Of a stretch of DNA of 64,000 nt, positions 21,032 through 31,722 are shown piece after piece. The notes under the pieces are model-generated. The model had not been told where the DNA came from. It saw only the letters and a program-made list of their open reading frames with translations, and did not search any database. The first letter of the stretch is position 1, and each line of letters begins with the position of its first letter. The stretch is from contig CM045746.1 in the NCBI GenBank assembly GCA_024760905.1, forward strand, positions 13,909,466 through 13,973,465. Reading direction: 5' to 3'. A program made the position numbers and the translations under genes. Source of the DNA: Plotosus lineatus. Taxonomy: Eukaryota > Chordata > Actinopteri > Siluriformes > Plotosidae.

Positions 21032-21623
21032 GCAGATTATTGATGTTGTGTACAGATGTTACTGTTTAATCTTTAAAATTCTTGGCAGCCATTTAAACCA
21101 AGGGCTGTTTTTTGTTTTTTACATTTTTTTCCAGAAGCATATTGCTGCAAAGCTCCAATGAGTCAACTGGAGAAGGTTTTAAATCCAGAACAGTTTGGAT
21201 TTTTGAAAACTTAACTATGTAACTACAAGTTTAAAAAGTTAGAAATGCTCTGTAAAATTGTAATAAAAACAGAAAGCAACAATTTGCAACTCTCATAACC
21301 TTTATTCCCATAACCATAATATTTTCATAACCTTTATCTCCCCCCAACAGAAAAAAAAAAAAAAACATATCACATGTTCAAAGTGAGGCATTTTACTTAA
21401 CATTTCATGAAAAATTTAAGTTCATTTTAACTTTCATGACAGCTGCACGACTCAGTGAAGTTGGGACAGGGACAATAAAAGCTGAGGAAGTAAGTGGTAC
21501 TTAAAGAAACCGCTGGAAGGAAATTTTCAACTCATGTGTTGTTGTTTTTATTACTTTCTAGATTGAAGGCATTGAGTTTCTGAATCCTGACACTCTGAGA
21601 TCTACCTTTTATCAACCTGTATA
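21032..21623. other. Unassigned AT-rich stretch
   Basis: No recognised element. Poly-A near 21350. Confidence 0.4.
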
Positions 21624-21853
21624 CAGGGATCCCTCACTTTCCGCGGTTAATTGGGACCGAGATCCCCCCGCAACCACTGAATTCCGCGAAGTAGAATCAA
21701 CCCCCCTTACTGATGTATACGTACATGTACATGTGTACATAATATCAATAAATGCATATTCAATACTATAAATACTGATAATAACAATTAAATATAAATA
21801 AACATAATAATGCATAAGATGTAAATAAAATATAAATACACACACATACAGAT

Positions 21854-21902
<49 letters not shown>

Positions 21903-22141
21903 CACACACACAGATGTGCACCTCATTTAAAAATGTAAGTCGTTTTGTTTGGGGGTTTTGGGTTGTTTTTGTTTGTTTGGGTTTTTTTGCATAATTGGCC
22001 TTGTTTTTGTGGCATTTTCCTTAACTGTTTCCCCTATTCTTCCTTAATTTCTTTATTTTTTAATTTGATTAATATATATTTTTTTAAATACGATGCACTG
22101 AAGCTGCATGAATTGAAGCGCGAAGTAGCGAGGGATCCCTG
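21624..22141 (+). mobile_element. MITE-P copy 2, complete
   Basis: Inverted ends 'cagggatccctcactttcc' and 'gtagcgagggatccctg', flanked by TA on both sides. 518 bp, non-coding, with a (CA)n run at about 21857-21900. Its text 'gcataagatgtaaataaaa' (about 21811-21829) is the uninterrupted version of the site where the RTE LINE sits at 55705. Confidence 0.9.
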
Positions 22142-22229
22142 TATTATTCTTTCATAATCTTTATAAATAAATTGTATAAATGTATATAAAAAAACAAGTA
22201 TAAATATAAAAAATATAAATAAAAAAGGA

Positions 22230-22306
22230 GTAAGATGAACATACTGTCTGTTCAGGAGACCAGGTGGAAAGGTAGCAAGGCTAGAAGCTTAGGAGCAGGG
22301 TTTAAA
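22230..22306 (+). mobile_element. Isolated internal RTE fragment
   Basis: About 75 bp from the endonuclease region (gttcaggagaccaggtggaa to 'ttaggagcagggtttaa') duplicate positions about 22819-22895 of the LINE downstream. Neither LINE end is present. Confidence 0.85.
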
Positions 22307-22437
22307 GGGTACCTGTAGTGAAACCGCTCATATACCTAATTTGATGTATTGTGTATAGCTAGTGACAAAACACCTATAAGGTGTTTATTATATTCTCTCA
22401 CAAACCAGCTTTAAGCGATTTAAGGGCTTCACTAACA
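22307..22437. other. Unassigned stretch, perhaps a TTAA-type element edge
   Basis: Begins 'agggtacctgtagtgaaacc' after TTTA. This resembles ends of common fish DNA elements but I cannot find a matching inverted end. Confidence 0.25.
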
Positions 22438-25400
22438 ATGCAGCCATGAGGTGGGGGGGGCACTAACCAGTGTCTCTCCCCCTCATGCCGGTCCCAAGCC
22501 CGGAGAAATGCAGAGGGTTGTGTCAGGAAGGGCATCCGACGTAAAACCAATGCCAAATATTTATGATGCAAATCAGAAGTATTACCCCCATACCGGATCG
22601 GTCGAGGTCCGCCGACCGCCATCAGTGTTGTCAATCAACAGGGTGCTGATGGAAATTGGACTACTGTTGGTCGAAGACGTCGAAGAAGGAGAGGTGGGAG
22701 GCGTGTCAGTAGGCAGAGAGAGAAGAGGAAAGGCATGAGTCTAGGACTGAGAGTGGGGACTTTGAATGTTGGAACTATGCAAAGAAAAGGTAGAGAGCTG
22801 GCTGACATGATGCAGAGGAGGAAGGTGGACATACTGTGTGTTCAGGAGACCAGGTGGAAAGGTAGCAAAGCTAAAAGCTTAGGAGCAGGGTTTAAGCTAT
22901 TTTATCACGGTGTGGATGGGAAGAGAAATGGAGTATGAGTCATCTTGAAGGAGGAGTTTGTCAGGAATGTTCTAAAAGTGAAAAGAGTGTCAGACAGAGT
23001 GATGAGTCTCAAGTTAGAAATTGAAGGTGTAATGCTCAATGTTGTTAGTGCTTATGCCCCACAGGCAGGATGTGAGTTAGAAGAGAAGGAGAGATTCTGG
23101 AGTGACTTAGATGAAGTGATGCAGAGTACCCCCAGAGGTTAAAGAGTGGTCATTGGTGCAGACTTCAATGGACATGTTGGTACAGGCAACAGAGGGGACG
23201 AGGAAGTGATGGGCAGGTTTGGTATCCAGGACGGGAACGCAGAAGGACAGATGTTGATAGATTTTGCAAAAAGGATGGAAATGGCTGTGGTGAATACTTT
23301 CTTCCAGAAGAAACAGGAGCATAGGGTGACTTATAAAAGCGGAGGTAGGAGCACACAGGTAGACTACATCTTGTGTAGGCGATGTAATTTGAAGGAAGTC
23401 AGTGACTGCAAAGTTATAGTGGGTGAGAGTGTTGCCAAACAGCATAGGATGGTGGTGTGCAGGATGACTCTGATGGTGAGAAAGGTGAAAAAGGCAAAGG
23501 CAGAGCAGAAGACAAAGTGGTGGAAGCTGAAAAAGGAAGAGTGTCGTGTTGTCTTCAAGGAGGAGTTGAAACAGGCTTTGGGTGGCCAAGAAGTGCTTCC
23601 AAATGACTGGACAACCACAGCAAATGTGATCAGGGACACAGGTAGGAGAGTACTTGGTATGTCCTCTGGAAGGAAAGTAGATAAGGAGACTTGGTGGTGG
23701 AATGAGGAAGTGCAGGAGTGTGTACAAAGGAAGAGGTTAGCTAAGAAAAAGTGGGACATTGAGAGGACCGAAGAGAGTAAACAGGAGTACAGGGAGACAC
23801 AGCGTAAGGCGAAATTAGCAGTGGCTAAGGCCAAACAGAGGGTGTATGATGACTTGTATGATAGGTTGGATAGTAAAGAGGGAGAAAATGATCAATACAG
23901 GTTGGCACAGCAGAGAAATAGAGATGGGAAGGACGTGCAGCAAGTTAGAATGATAAAGGACAGAGAGGGAAATGTATTGACTGATGACAGAAATGTGCTG
24001 GGAAGATGGAAAGAGTACTTTGAAGGGCTGATGAATGAGGAAAATGAGAGAGAGAAAAAAGTAGAAGAGGTGACCATTGAGGAGCAGGATGTAGCAAAGA
24101 TCAGTAAGGGTGAAGTGAGAAGGGCATTGAAGAGGATGAAGAATGAAAAGGCAGTTGGTCCTGATGTTATACCTGTGGAGATATGGAAGTGTCTAGGATT
24201 GTTAGCAGTAGATCTTCTGACAAGAACATTCAACAAGGTCCTAGAGAGTGAGCAGATGCCGGAGGCGTGGAGGAGAAGTGTGCTGGTGCCCATTTTTAAG
24301 AACAAGGGAGACGTGCAGAGTTGCGGCAACTACAGAGGGATAAAGTTGATGAGCCATACAATGAAGCTATGGGCAAGAATAGTGGAAGCTAGACTAAGGG
24401 CAGAGGTCAGCATTTGTGAACAACAGTTTGGTTTCATGCCAAGAAAGAGCACCACAGATGCAATGTTTGCTTTGAGGATGTTAATAGCGAAGTACAGAGA
24501 AGGTCAGAGAGAGCTACATTGTGCCTTTGTGGATCTGGAAAAAGGATATGACAGGGTGCCAAGAGGAGAACTGTGGTATTGCATGAGGAAGTCTGGAGTG
24601 ACAGAGAAGTATGTTAGAGTGGTGCAGGACATGTATGAGAGATGTAAGACAGTGGTGAGGTGTGCTGTCGGTGTGACCGACGAATTCAAGGTGGAGGTGG
24701 GACTGCATCAAGGGTCAGCACTGAGCCCCTTCTTGTTTGCTATGGTGACGGACAGGCTGACAGACGAGGTGAGACAAGAATCTCCATGGACTATGATGTT
24801 TGCAGATGACATTGTGATCTCTAGTGAGAGCAGAGAACAAGTGCAGGAAAATCTAGAGAGATGGAGGTATGCCCTGGAAAGGAGAGGAATGAAGGTTAGC
24901 CTCAGAAAATCAGAATACATGTGTGTGAATGAGAAGGACCCAGGAGGAACGGTGATGTTACAGGGAGCAGAGATAACGAAGGTGGAGGATTTTAAGTACT
25001 TAGGCTCAACAATCCAGAGCAATGGAGAGTGTGGAAAAGAGGTGAAGAAGCGTGTGCAGGCAGGCTGGAATGGTTGGAGAAAAGTGTCCGGTGTGATGTG
25101 CGATAGGAGAGTGTCAGCAAGAATGAAGGGAAAAGTGTACAAGATGGTGGTGAGGCCAGCGATGTTGTCTGGCTTAGAAACAGTGGCGCTGAGGAAAAGG
25201 CAGGAGGCAGAGCTGGAAGTAGCGGAGATGAAAATGTTGAGCTTCTCTCTTGACTAACGAGGATGGATAGGATCAGAAATGAGTATATCAGAGGGACAGC
25301 CCACGTAAGATGTTTTGGAGACAAAGTCAGAGAGGCTAGATTGAGATGGTTTGGACATGTACAGAGGAGGGATAGTGAGTATATTGGCAGTAGGATGCTG

Positions 25401-25515
25401 AGGTTGGAACTACCAGGCAGAAGGCCTCGAGGAAGACCAAAGAAGAGGTTTATGGATGTGGTGAAGGAAGACATGAAGGTCGTTGGAGTAAGAGTCGAAG
25501 ATGCAGAGGATAGGG
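22438..25515 (+). pseudogene. RTE LINE, 5'-complete, 3'-truncated
   Basis: A single-frame RTE-clade retrotransposon encoding an AP-type endonuclease and a reverse transcriptase. Endonuclease blocks: GTLNVGTM, CVQETRWKG, SAYAPQ, GADFNGHVG and STQVDYILC. Reverse transcriptase blocks: PIFKNKGD, CGNYRGIKLMSH, FGFMPRKSTTDA, FVDLEKGYDRV, GLHQGSALSPFLFA, FADDIV, YLGSTI. The frame is broken by a TGA at 22936, a TAA at 23140 and a frameshift near 25250. The longest open part (23146-25257) covers 703 codons. The normally invariant KAYDR is KGYDR here. It ends abruptly at 25515, about 70 bp short of the usual 3' end, next to a reversed copy. Confidence 0.95.
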
Positions 25516-25539
25516 GATATATATATGGGGTTGTTTGGC

Positions 25540-27388
25540 CACTTCTCCTCCATTCCTCTGGCATCTGCTCACTTTCTAAGACCTTGTTGAATATTCTTGT
25601 CAGAAAATCTACTGCTACCTCCCCTAGACATTTCCATACCTCAACTGGTATGTCATCAGGGCCAACTGCCTTTCCACTCTTCATCCTCTTCAATGCCCTC
25701 CTCACTTCTCCCTTACTAATCTTTGCTACTTCCTGCTCCTCAACGGTCACCCCTTCTACTCTTTTTTCTCTCTCATTTTCCTCATTCATCAGCTCTTCAA
25801 AGTACTCTTTCCATCTTCCCAGCACACTTCTGTCATCAGTCAATACATTTCCCTCTCTGTCCTTTATCACTGTAACTTGCTGCACGTCTTTCCCATCTCT
25901 ATTTCTCTGCTGTGCTAACCTGTATAGATCATTTTCTCCCTCATTACTGTCCAAACTATCATACAAGTCATCATCGCCCTCTGTTTGGCCTTTGACACTG
26001 CTACCTTCGCCTTACGCTGTGTCTCCCTGTACTCCTGTTTACTCTCTTCGGTCCTCTCAATGTCCCACTTCTTCTTGGCTAACCTCTTCCTTTGTACACA
26101 CTCCTGCACTTCCTCATTCCACCACCAAGTTTCCTTATCTACTTTCCTTCCAGAGGACACACCAAGTACTCTCCTACCGGTCTCCCTGATCACATTGGCT
26201 GTGGTTGTCCAGTCCTCTGGAAGCACTTCCTGACTACCCAAAGCCTGTTTCAACTCCTCCTTGAAGACAACACGACACTCTTCCTTTTTCAGCTTCCACC
26301 ACTTTGTCTTCTGCTCTGCCTTTGCCTTTTTCACCTTTCTCACCATCAGTGTCATCCTGCACACCACCATCCTATGCTGTTTGGCAACACTCTCACCCAC
26401 TACTACTTTGCAGTCACTGACTTCCTTCAAATTACATCGCCTACACAAGATGTAGTCTACCTGTGTGCTCTTACCTCCGCTTTCATAAGTCACCCTATGC
26501 TTCTGTTTCTTCTTGAAGAAAGTATTCACCACAGCCATTTCCATCCTTTTTGCAAAATCGATCAACATCTGTCCTTCTGTGTTCCTGTCCTGGATACCAA
26601 ACCTGCCCATCACTTCCTCGTCCCCTCTGTTGCCTGCACCAACATGTCCATTGAAGTCTGCTCCAATGACCACTCTTTCACCTCTGGGGGTACTCTGCAT
26701 CACTTCATCTAACTCACTCCAGAATCTCTCTTTCTCTTCTAGCTTACAGCCTGCCTGTGGGGCATAAGCACTAACAACATTGACCATCACGCCTTCAATT
26801 TCTAACTTGAGACTCATCACTCTGTCTGACACTCTTTTCACTTCTAGAACATTCCTGACAAACCCCTCCTTCAAGATGACTCCTACTCCATTTCTCTTCC
26901 CATCCACACCATTATAAAACAGTTTAAACCCTGCTCCTAAGCTTCTAGCCTTTCTACCTTTCCACCTTGTCTCCTGAACACACAGTATGTCCACCTTCCT
27001 CCTCTGCATCATGTAGCCAGCTCCCTGTCTTTTCCTGTCATAGTTCCAACATTCAAAGTCCCTACTCTCAGTCCTAGGCTCACGCATTTCCTCTTCTCTC
27101 TCTGCCTACGGACACGCCTCCCGCCTCTCCTTCTTCGATGTCTTCGACCAACAGTAGTCCAATTTCCATCAGCACCCTGTTGGTTGAGAGCACTGATGGC
27201 GGTCGTTGTTATCCCGGGCCTCGACCGATCCGGTATGAATTCTGTACTGATCATTTGCATTTTTAAATGCGGCAGAAGTTTTACGCCGGATGCTCTTCCT
27301 GTCGCAACCCTCTGCATTTATCCGGGCTTGGGACCGGCATAAGGGGGAGAGACACTGGTTAGTGCCCCCCCCCCCCCTCCCGCCTGAC
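25540..27388 (-). pseudogene. RTE LINE, 5' half, reversed
   Basis: Minus-strand copy from the LINE 5' end (G/C-rich start near 27388) through the endonuclease (CVQETRWKG, GADFNGHVGAG, STQVDYILC) into the start of the reverse transcriptase (KAVGPDDIPVEVW, ending EQMPEEWRRS). It stops at 25540 where other copies continue 'gtgctggtgcc'. A frameshift near 27020 separates the first about 100 codons from a 390-codon frame, and another near 25960 shifts the rest. A 24-bp linker (25516-25539) joins it to the plus-strand copy. Confidence 0.95.
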
Positions 27389-27398
27389 TATATATATA

Positions 27399-27447
<49 letters not shown>

Positions 27448-27455
27448 TTTTTTAC
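27389..27455. repeat. (TA)n then poly-T
   Basis: TA run broken by one 'tactat' step, followed by about 24 T. It adjoins the 5' end of the reversed LINE. Confidence 0.95.
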
Positions 27456-27489
27456 ATGCACACCTCTACCAAACAGTTGTGTTTATTCA

Positions 27490-27710
27490 TTCAGCTAGCT
27501 GGGTTATCAAAGGTCGTCCATGTCTCTCACTGTCTGTGGTGATCTGTGGCATCTATAAAAACCATTGCTGACTTTCATAAAGAGTAGGCTACATAGCCGT
27601 CAATATGTTTCTGCCCTGCAATCTCCTCGAGAGCTGTCCAGGGTGTACTCTGCCCTCGCCCAGCGTTGACTGAGATGGGCTCCAGCCTCTTCACGATCCT
27701 AATTATTATT
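27490..27710 (+). mobile_element. SINE-A lacking its head
   Basis: Starts in the link (agctagctgggttatcaaag) and continues through body and shared 3' domain to 'atcctaattatt'. The head is missing. Confidence 0.75.
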
Positions 27711-27714
27711 ATTC

Positions 27715-27812
27715 ATTCATTCATTTTCACAGCAGTGACAACCCATTGATAGTAGAGCTTCGCACTCCAGACCTTGGACTCGGCACCCTACCACCGGGCC
27801 ACCATGGCCCAT
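27715..27812 (-). mobile_element. SINE-A remnant, tail joined to head
   Basis: On + it goes from ATTC repeats and 'ttttcacagcagtgacaacc' straight to the reversed head 'cctaccaccgggccaccatgg', so the body is deleted. It faces the preceding copy. Confidence 0.55.
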
Positions 27813-28527
27813 GGTTGAGAGTAGTAAACAAATTAATAAATTTTGTTAAAAATCATAGAAGTGTTTTGCCAAATATGTATCCAGAACATTAAATTTGAAG
27901 CTCATTGTTGCCTCATGTCCAATCCCTACTTGTAAACACAGGAAGTTTTTAAATATTTGGTTCAAGCATGATGTGATTCGAATTGGAGGTCATAAGTCAA
28001 AGGCCATTGCAGCTTCATGTTTATAACTTACTTGTAAACACTTTGTATACACATAGAGACATACAACTGCCTGGCATTTCTAGTTTGATTTAGAAATTCC
28101 AATTACAAAATGCATCCATCCTCAACAGTGAGTTATATCAGTATGTTTTCTTCAAGTAATATGAAAAATATAAATGTTTTTTATTTGATAAATGGGTTGT
28201 GCAATCATGTGAGATCACTGCATCATGGGTATTCTGATAGCCTGCTTTCCTGGAAAAAATGATGTCTATAATTTGTGTGTTCATCACATGGTTGAGGTTA
28301 TGCAATCTTTGCTACATGAAGAAACTCACCAATTTATTTATTTGGCTTAGCCACCTTACCACTTAAAAGAACAATATTTGACCTTTGACAGCACATTAAC
28401 ATTTTTTTCTGCCTTGAGGAACAAAAATTCTCTTAAAGTGAATTCAATAATTTCCAAACACTAAAAACACTTGTTAAACAAAGTGAGAACTAGATCATTG
28501 ATGATCATCACCTGGTCTCATTCACAC
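27813..28527. other. Unassigned AT-rich stretch
   Basis: No recognised element or coding signal. Confidence 0.4.
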
Positions 28528-28920
28528 TTGTTACACTGAACCGGTGCCCACTGTTGCCTTTTCTGTGCAGGGTCGATAGTAGTATATGCTGTCTTTTGTT
28601 GTTTTAGTCCACCACATCAAAGTTAAAAATGTGAGATATTTGAATTATTGTAGCCTTCCTGTCAGAAAGTGTCTGGAAATTCCTATCGGGCCTCTCAACA
28701 ACAAAGCATTTCTACTCAAAGTACTGCAGCTTTTCATGACATTCTTTTGTAGTAACTGTTGTTATGTGTGAAAATCTCAGGATATCGGCAGTTTCTGAAG
28801 TACTTCAACCAGGCCATCTGGCACCAACAACTATCCCACAAAGTCACTGAAATCATGTTGAATTTCCCCATTCAGATGAGCGATGTGAACAATAACTGAA
28901 ACACCTGACATGTATATAAA
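28528..28920 (+). mobile_element. Old dispersed vertebrate repeat, family not named
   Basis: The order of 'gcccactgttgccttttctg', 'cctgtcagaaagtgtctgg', 'gtgtgaaaatctcaggata', 'gcagtttctgaagtactt' and 'catctggcaccaacaacta' matches a repeat I know from many vertebrate genomes. It has no intact frame. I do not recall its class with certainty. Confidence 0.6.
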
Positions 28921-28994
28921 TTGACCGTGAATGGATGTTGAGTTCACAGTTTTCATAAGTTAAAATAAAAAATAAAAATGCATGAATTACATGT

Positions 28995-30127
28995 ACACAC
29001 GAGACATGGAGAACATAAAGAACACACGAAACATCAAGAACATAAAGAACACATTGGCCATGGAGAACATAAAGAACACACAGAATATGGAGAACATAAA
29101 GAACACACTGGACATGGAAAACATAAGGAACACATGAGACATGGAGAACATAAAGAACACACAGAATATGGAGAACATAAGGAACACAAGATGTGAAGAA
29201 CATAAAGAACACATGAGACTTGGAGAACATAAGGAACACATGAGGCATGGAGAAAATAAAGAACACACGTAACATCAAGAACATAAACACATTGGCCATG
29301 GAGAACATAAAGAACACACAGAATATGGAGAACATAAGGAACACTTGGGACATGGAGAACATAAGGAACACAAGACGTGGAGAACATAAAGAACACATCA
29401 GACTTGGAGAACATAAGGAACACAAGACGTGGAGAACATAAAGAACACATGAGACTTGGAGAACATAAGGAACACATGAGGCATGGAGAATATAAAGAAC
29501 ACACAGAATATGGAGAGCATAAAAAACACACTGGACATGGAAAACATAAGGAACATAAGGAACACATGAGGCATGGAGAACATAAAGAACACACGGAACA
29601 TCAAGAACATAAACACATTGGCCATGGAGAACATAAAGAACACACAGAATATGGAGAACATAAGGAACACACGGGACATGGAGAACATAAGGAACACAAG
29701 ATGTGAAGAACATAAAGAACACATGAGACTTGGAGAACATAAGGAACACACGAAACATAAAGAACACACGGGACATGGAGAACATAAGGAATACAAGACG
29801 TGGAGAACATAAAGAACACATGAGACTTGAAGAACATAAGGAACACATGAAACATAAAGAACACACAGAATATAAAGAACATAAAGAACACACAGGACAT
29901 GGAGAATATAAAGAACACAAGGGACATGGAGAACATAAGGAACACACGAAACATGGAGAACATAAGGAATACGAGATGTGGAGAACATAAAGAAAACATG
30001 GGACTTGGAGAACAAAAAGAACAGACGTGGCATGGAGAGCATAAGAATACATGAGGCATGGAGAACATAAAGAATACACGGGGCATGGAGAACATAAAGA
30101 ACACGCAAGACATGGAGAACATAAAGT
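28995..30127. repeat. 27-bp minisatellite, about 42 copies
   Basis: Unit of the form 'catggagaacataaagaaca' plus 'cacNNNN', 27 bp, with a few 24- or 18-bp variants. Because 27 is a multiple of three and the unit lacks stops, frames stay open on both strands: (HGEHKEHTx)n on plus and a Cys/Leu-rich 9-residue repeat on minus, up to 408 codons. I treat these as artefacts. The unit resembles the antisense V-SINE core 'gagaacatgcaaactccac', and a V-SINE core follows directly at 30128. Confidence 0.95.
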
Positions 30128-30412
30128 GCTGTGTCGCTATGTGGAGTGTGCATGTTCTTCCCATGCTTTCATGGGTTTCCTCTGTGTACTCTGTTTTCTC
30201 CAACAGTCCAAAGACATGCACATTAGACGAAATGACTGTTATAAAATTGCCCCAAAATGTGAATGTGGTGTGAGTGGTTGTTGGTGTGTTGCCCTGTAAT
30301 GGTGTAGTGAGCTGTTCATGGCGTACCCCACATTTGCCCCAGTGTAGGCTGAGATAGGCTCCAACCTCACCATGACCCTAGTAGCAGAATTAAGGGGTTC
30401 AGTAAATGAGTG
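30128..30412 (+). mobile_element. V-SINE lacking its head
   Basis: Starts in the core (tatgtggagtgtgcatgttc), then 'ccaacagtccaaagacatg', and a complete tail (gcagaattaaggggttcag, TGAG units). The head position is taken by the minisatellite. Confidence 0.8.
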
Positions 30413-31137
30413 AGACGGAGTGACTTCTGATATGCTTATTTCTTATCCTTACTTCAATACTTGTTTTCACAAATAATCTAAATGTCTATTTTAAAAACTT
30501 GTGCAGATACACAGCCTGCCATCCTCGTTCATATTAGTAATAAGTACAGAATCATTTACCTTTAGTGTCCCCTGTATGACATTAACAGAAATGATGATCA
30601 GGGTTTGGTTTGTTTCCATTGCCATATATAAAAGCGAACTTTGTTATTCAGACATGAACGTACTTAATTTGGAAATGCAAATCAAATTGTAAAGCATCTC
30701 TTCAGCTGGCTGAGTTTAAAATGTAATTAAGTTCAAAACCTCAGGACAACTGGTCAGGGCCAGACAGAGTAGGAAACTAACAGCGATCGAGACGCCATAC
30801 CGAGTCAAGCACTTACAAGCAGTAGCCATTAAGATTATGGATCACTGTTAAGGAACGTCCATTAGCTAGGTAGGGTCGAGAGGCTAAATTGCTATTCATG
30901 GCCAGTGCAAGGAGTGATGGAAGGTTGCCAAATAATCATTTAAAATACATTTTGGACCTACTGCAGTCCATGGGCTAGTCTTAACGCTTATGTTCTGTCT
31001 CATTGCCAAACATATTTCTAATTTTCTTTCTAATTTTCTGGTTGTAATAGGATTTTTAGTATAAATGAGACCAAGATATTGTACCAATGTAATTTCCAAA
31101 TCTCTCCCCTTTTTGTGCTGATTTGTGCAGAGTATAA
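30413..31137. other. Unassigned stretch
   Basis: No recognised element or coding signal. Confidence 0.4.
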
Positions 31138-31450
31138 TTGAGTCGCAGTTGTAATCCTCAGTTTTCAGCTCTATCGCATAAATTTACTTACACAAAGTCT
31201 CTTTGGGTTTATTACTTATTTATAACTCAACAGTGGATAGCACCAAGCCACATCTCTGACCTTCTCTGTTCACTCCCTACCTATAGACCTTTTACATTTT
31301 TGAACAAGTTGTTTTTAAGAATTGCACAGACTCAAATGAGGTTTAAAGGTGACCAGGCTTTTTCGTTATTGCTCTGAGACTGTGGAACAGCTTACCCTTT
31401 TTATAAGGGCATCTCCCATGGTAGCCATTTTTAAATTCAATTCATTTATT
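31138..31450 (+). pseudogene. LINE reverse transcriptase C-terminal fragment
   Basis: The 79-codon frame contains 'APSHISDLLCSLPTYRPF', then 'RIAQTQMRFKGDQAFSLLL'. A shifted frame continues 'DCGTAYPFYKGI' and 'SHGSHF'. This order matches the C-terminal end of L2/CR1-group LINE proteins (APxYLSDLL ... RxKTxGDRAFSVxAPxLWNxLPxxIR). At least one frame change at about 31377. No 3' tail microsatellite is evident. Confidence 0.55.
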
Positions 31451-31706
31451 TTCCTGGAAATTTGAGTCTCCTTAAGATTTGCAGTATAAGTTTTTTCTTT
31501 TGTCCTCGTTTCATTTACGTTTTATCTATTAAATTTGCCTTAGTGATTTATTTATTGATTAATTGATTTCTTTAACCCTTTAATGCCCAAATTATTTTTT
31601 GCAATTAAAAAAAATGTATCTCTCGTTTTTCCTAATCAAAAAGGCCTAAGGAAACACCCCGAACAAAAAAACAAAATTAAAACAAAATTATAGCATTAAT
31701 AATAAT
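31451..31706. other. Unassigned AT-rich stretch
   Basis: AT-rich, ending in AAT/AAC repeats that supplied the target for the next LINE. Confidence 0.4.
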
Positions 31707-31722
31707 AATAACAACATAACAT

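Noticed and set aside
23107..23834. Minus-strand Ser/His/Cys-rich frames up to 206 codons
   Set aside because: Antisense of the RTE endonuclease. The same shadows recur at 26092-26712 and 56386-57113 opposite the other copies.
22438..27388. Twin-priming inversion of one LINE
   Set aside because: Twin priming gives an inverted 5' part followed by a sense 3' part. Here the 5' ends face outward and sequence is duplicated, not partitioned.
28995..30127. CRISPR-like array
   Set aside because: Units are contiguous without spacers, and the surroundings are fish repeats.
28853..30221. Cys/Leu-rich repeat protein (up to 408 codons, minus) and His/Glu/Lys repeat protein (plus)
   Set aside because: Both are readings of the 27-bp minisatellite, which is stop-free by composition.
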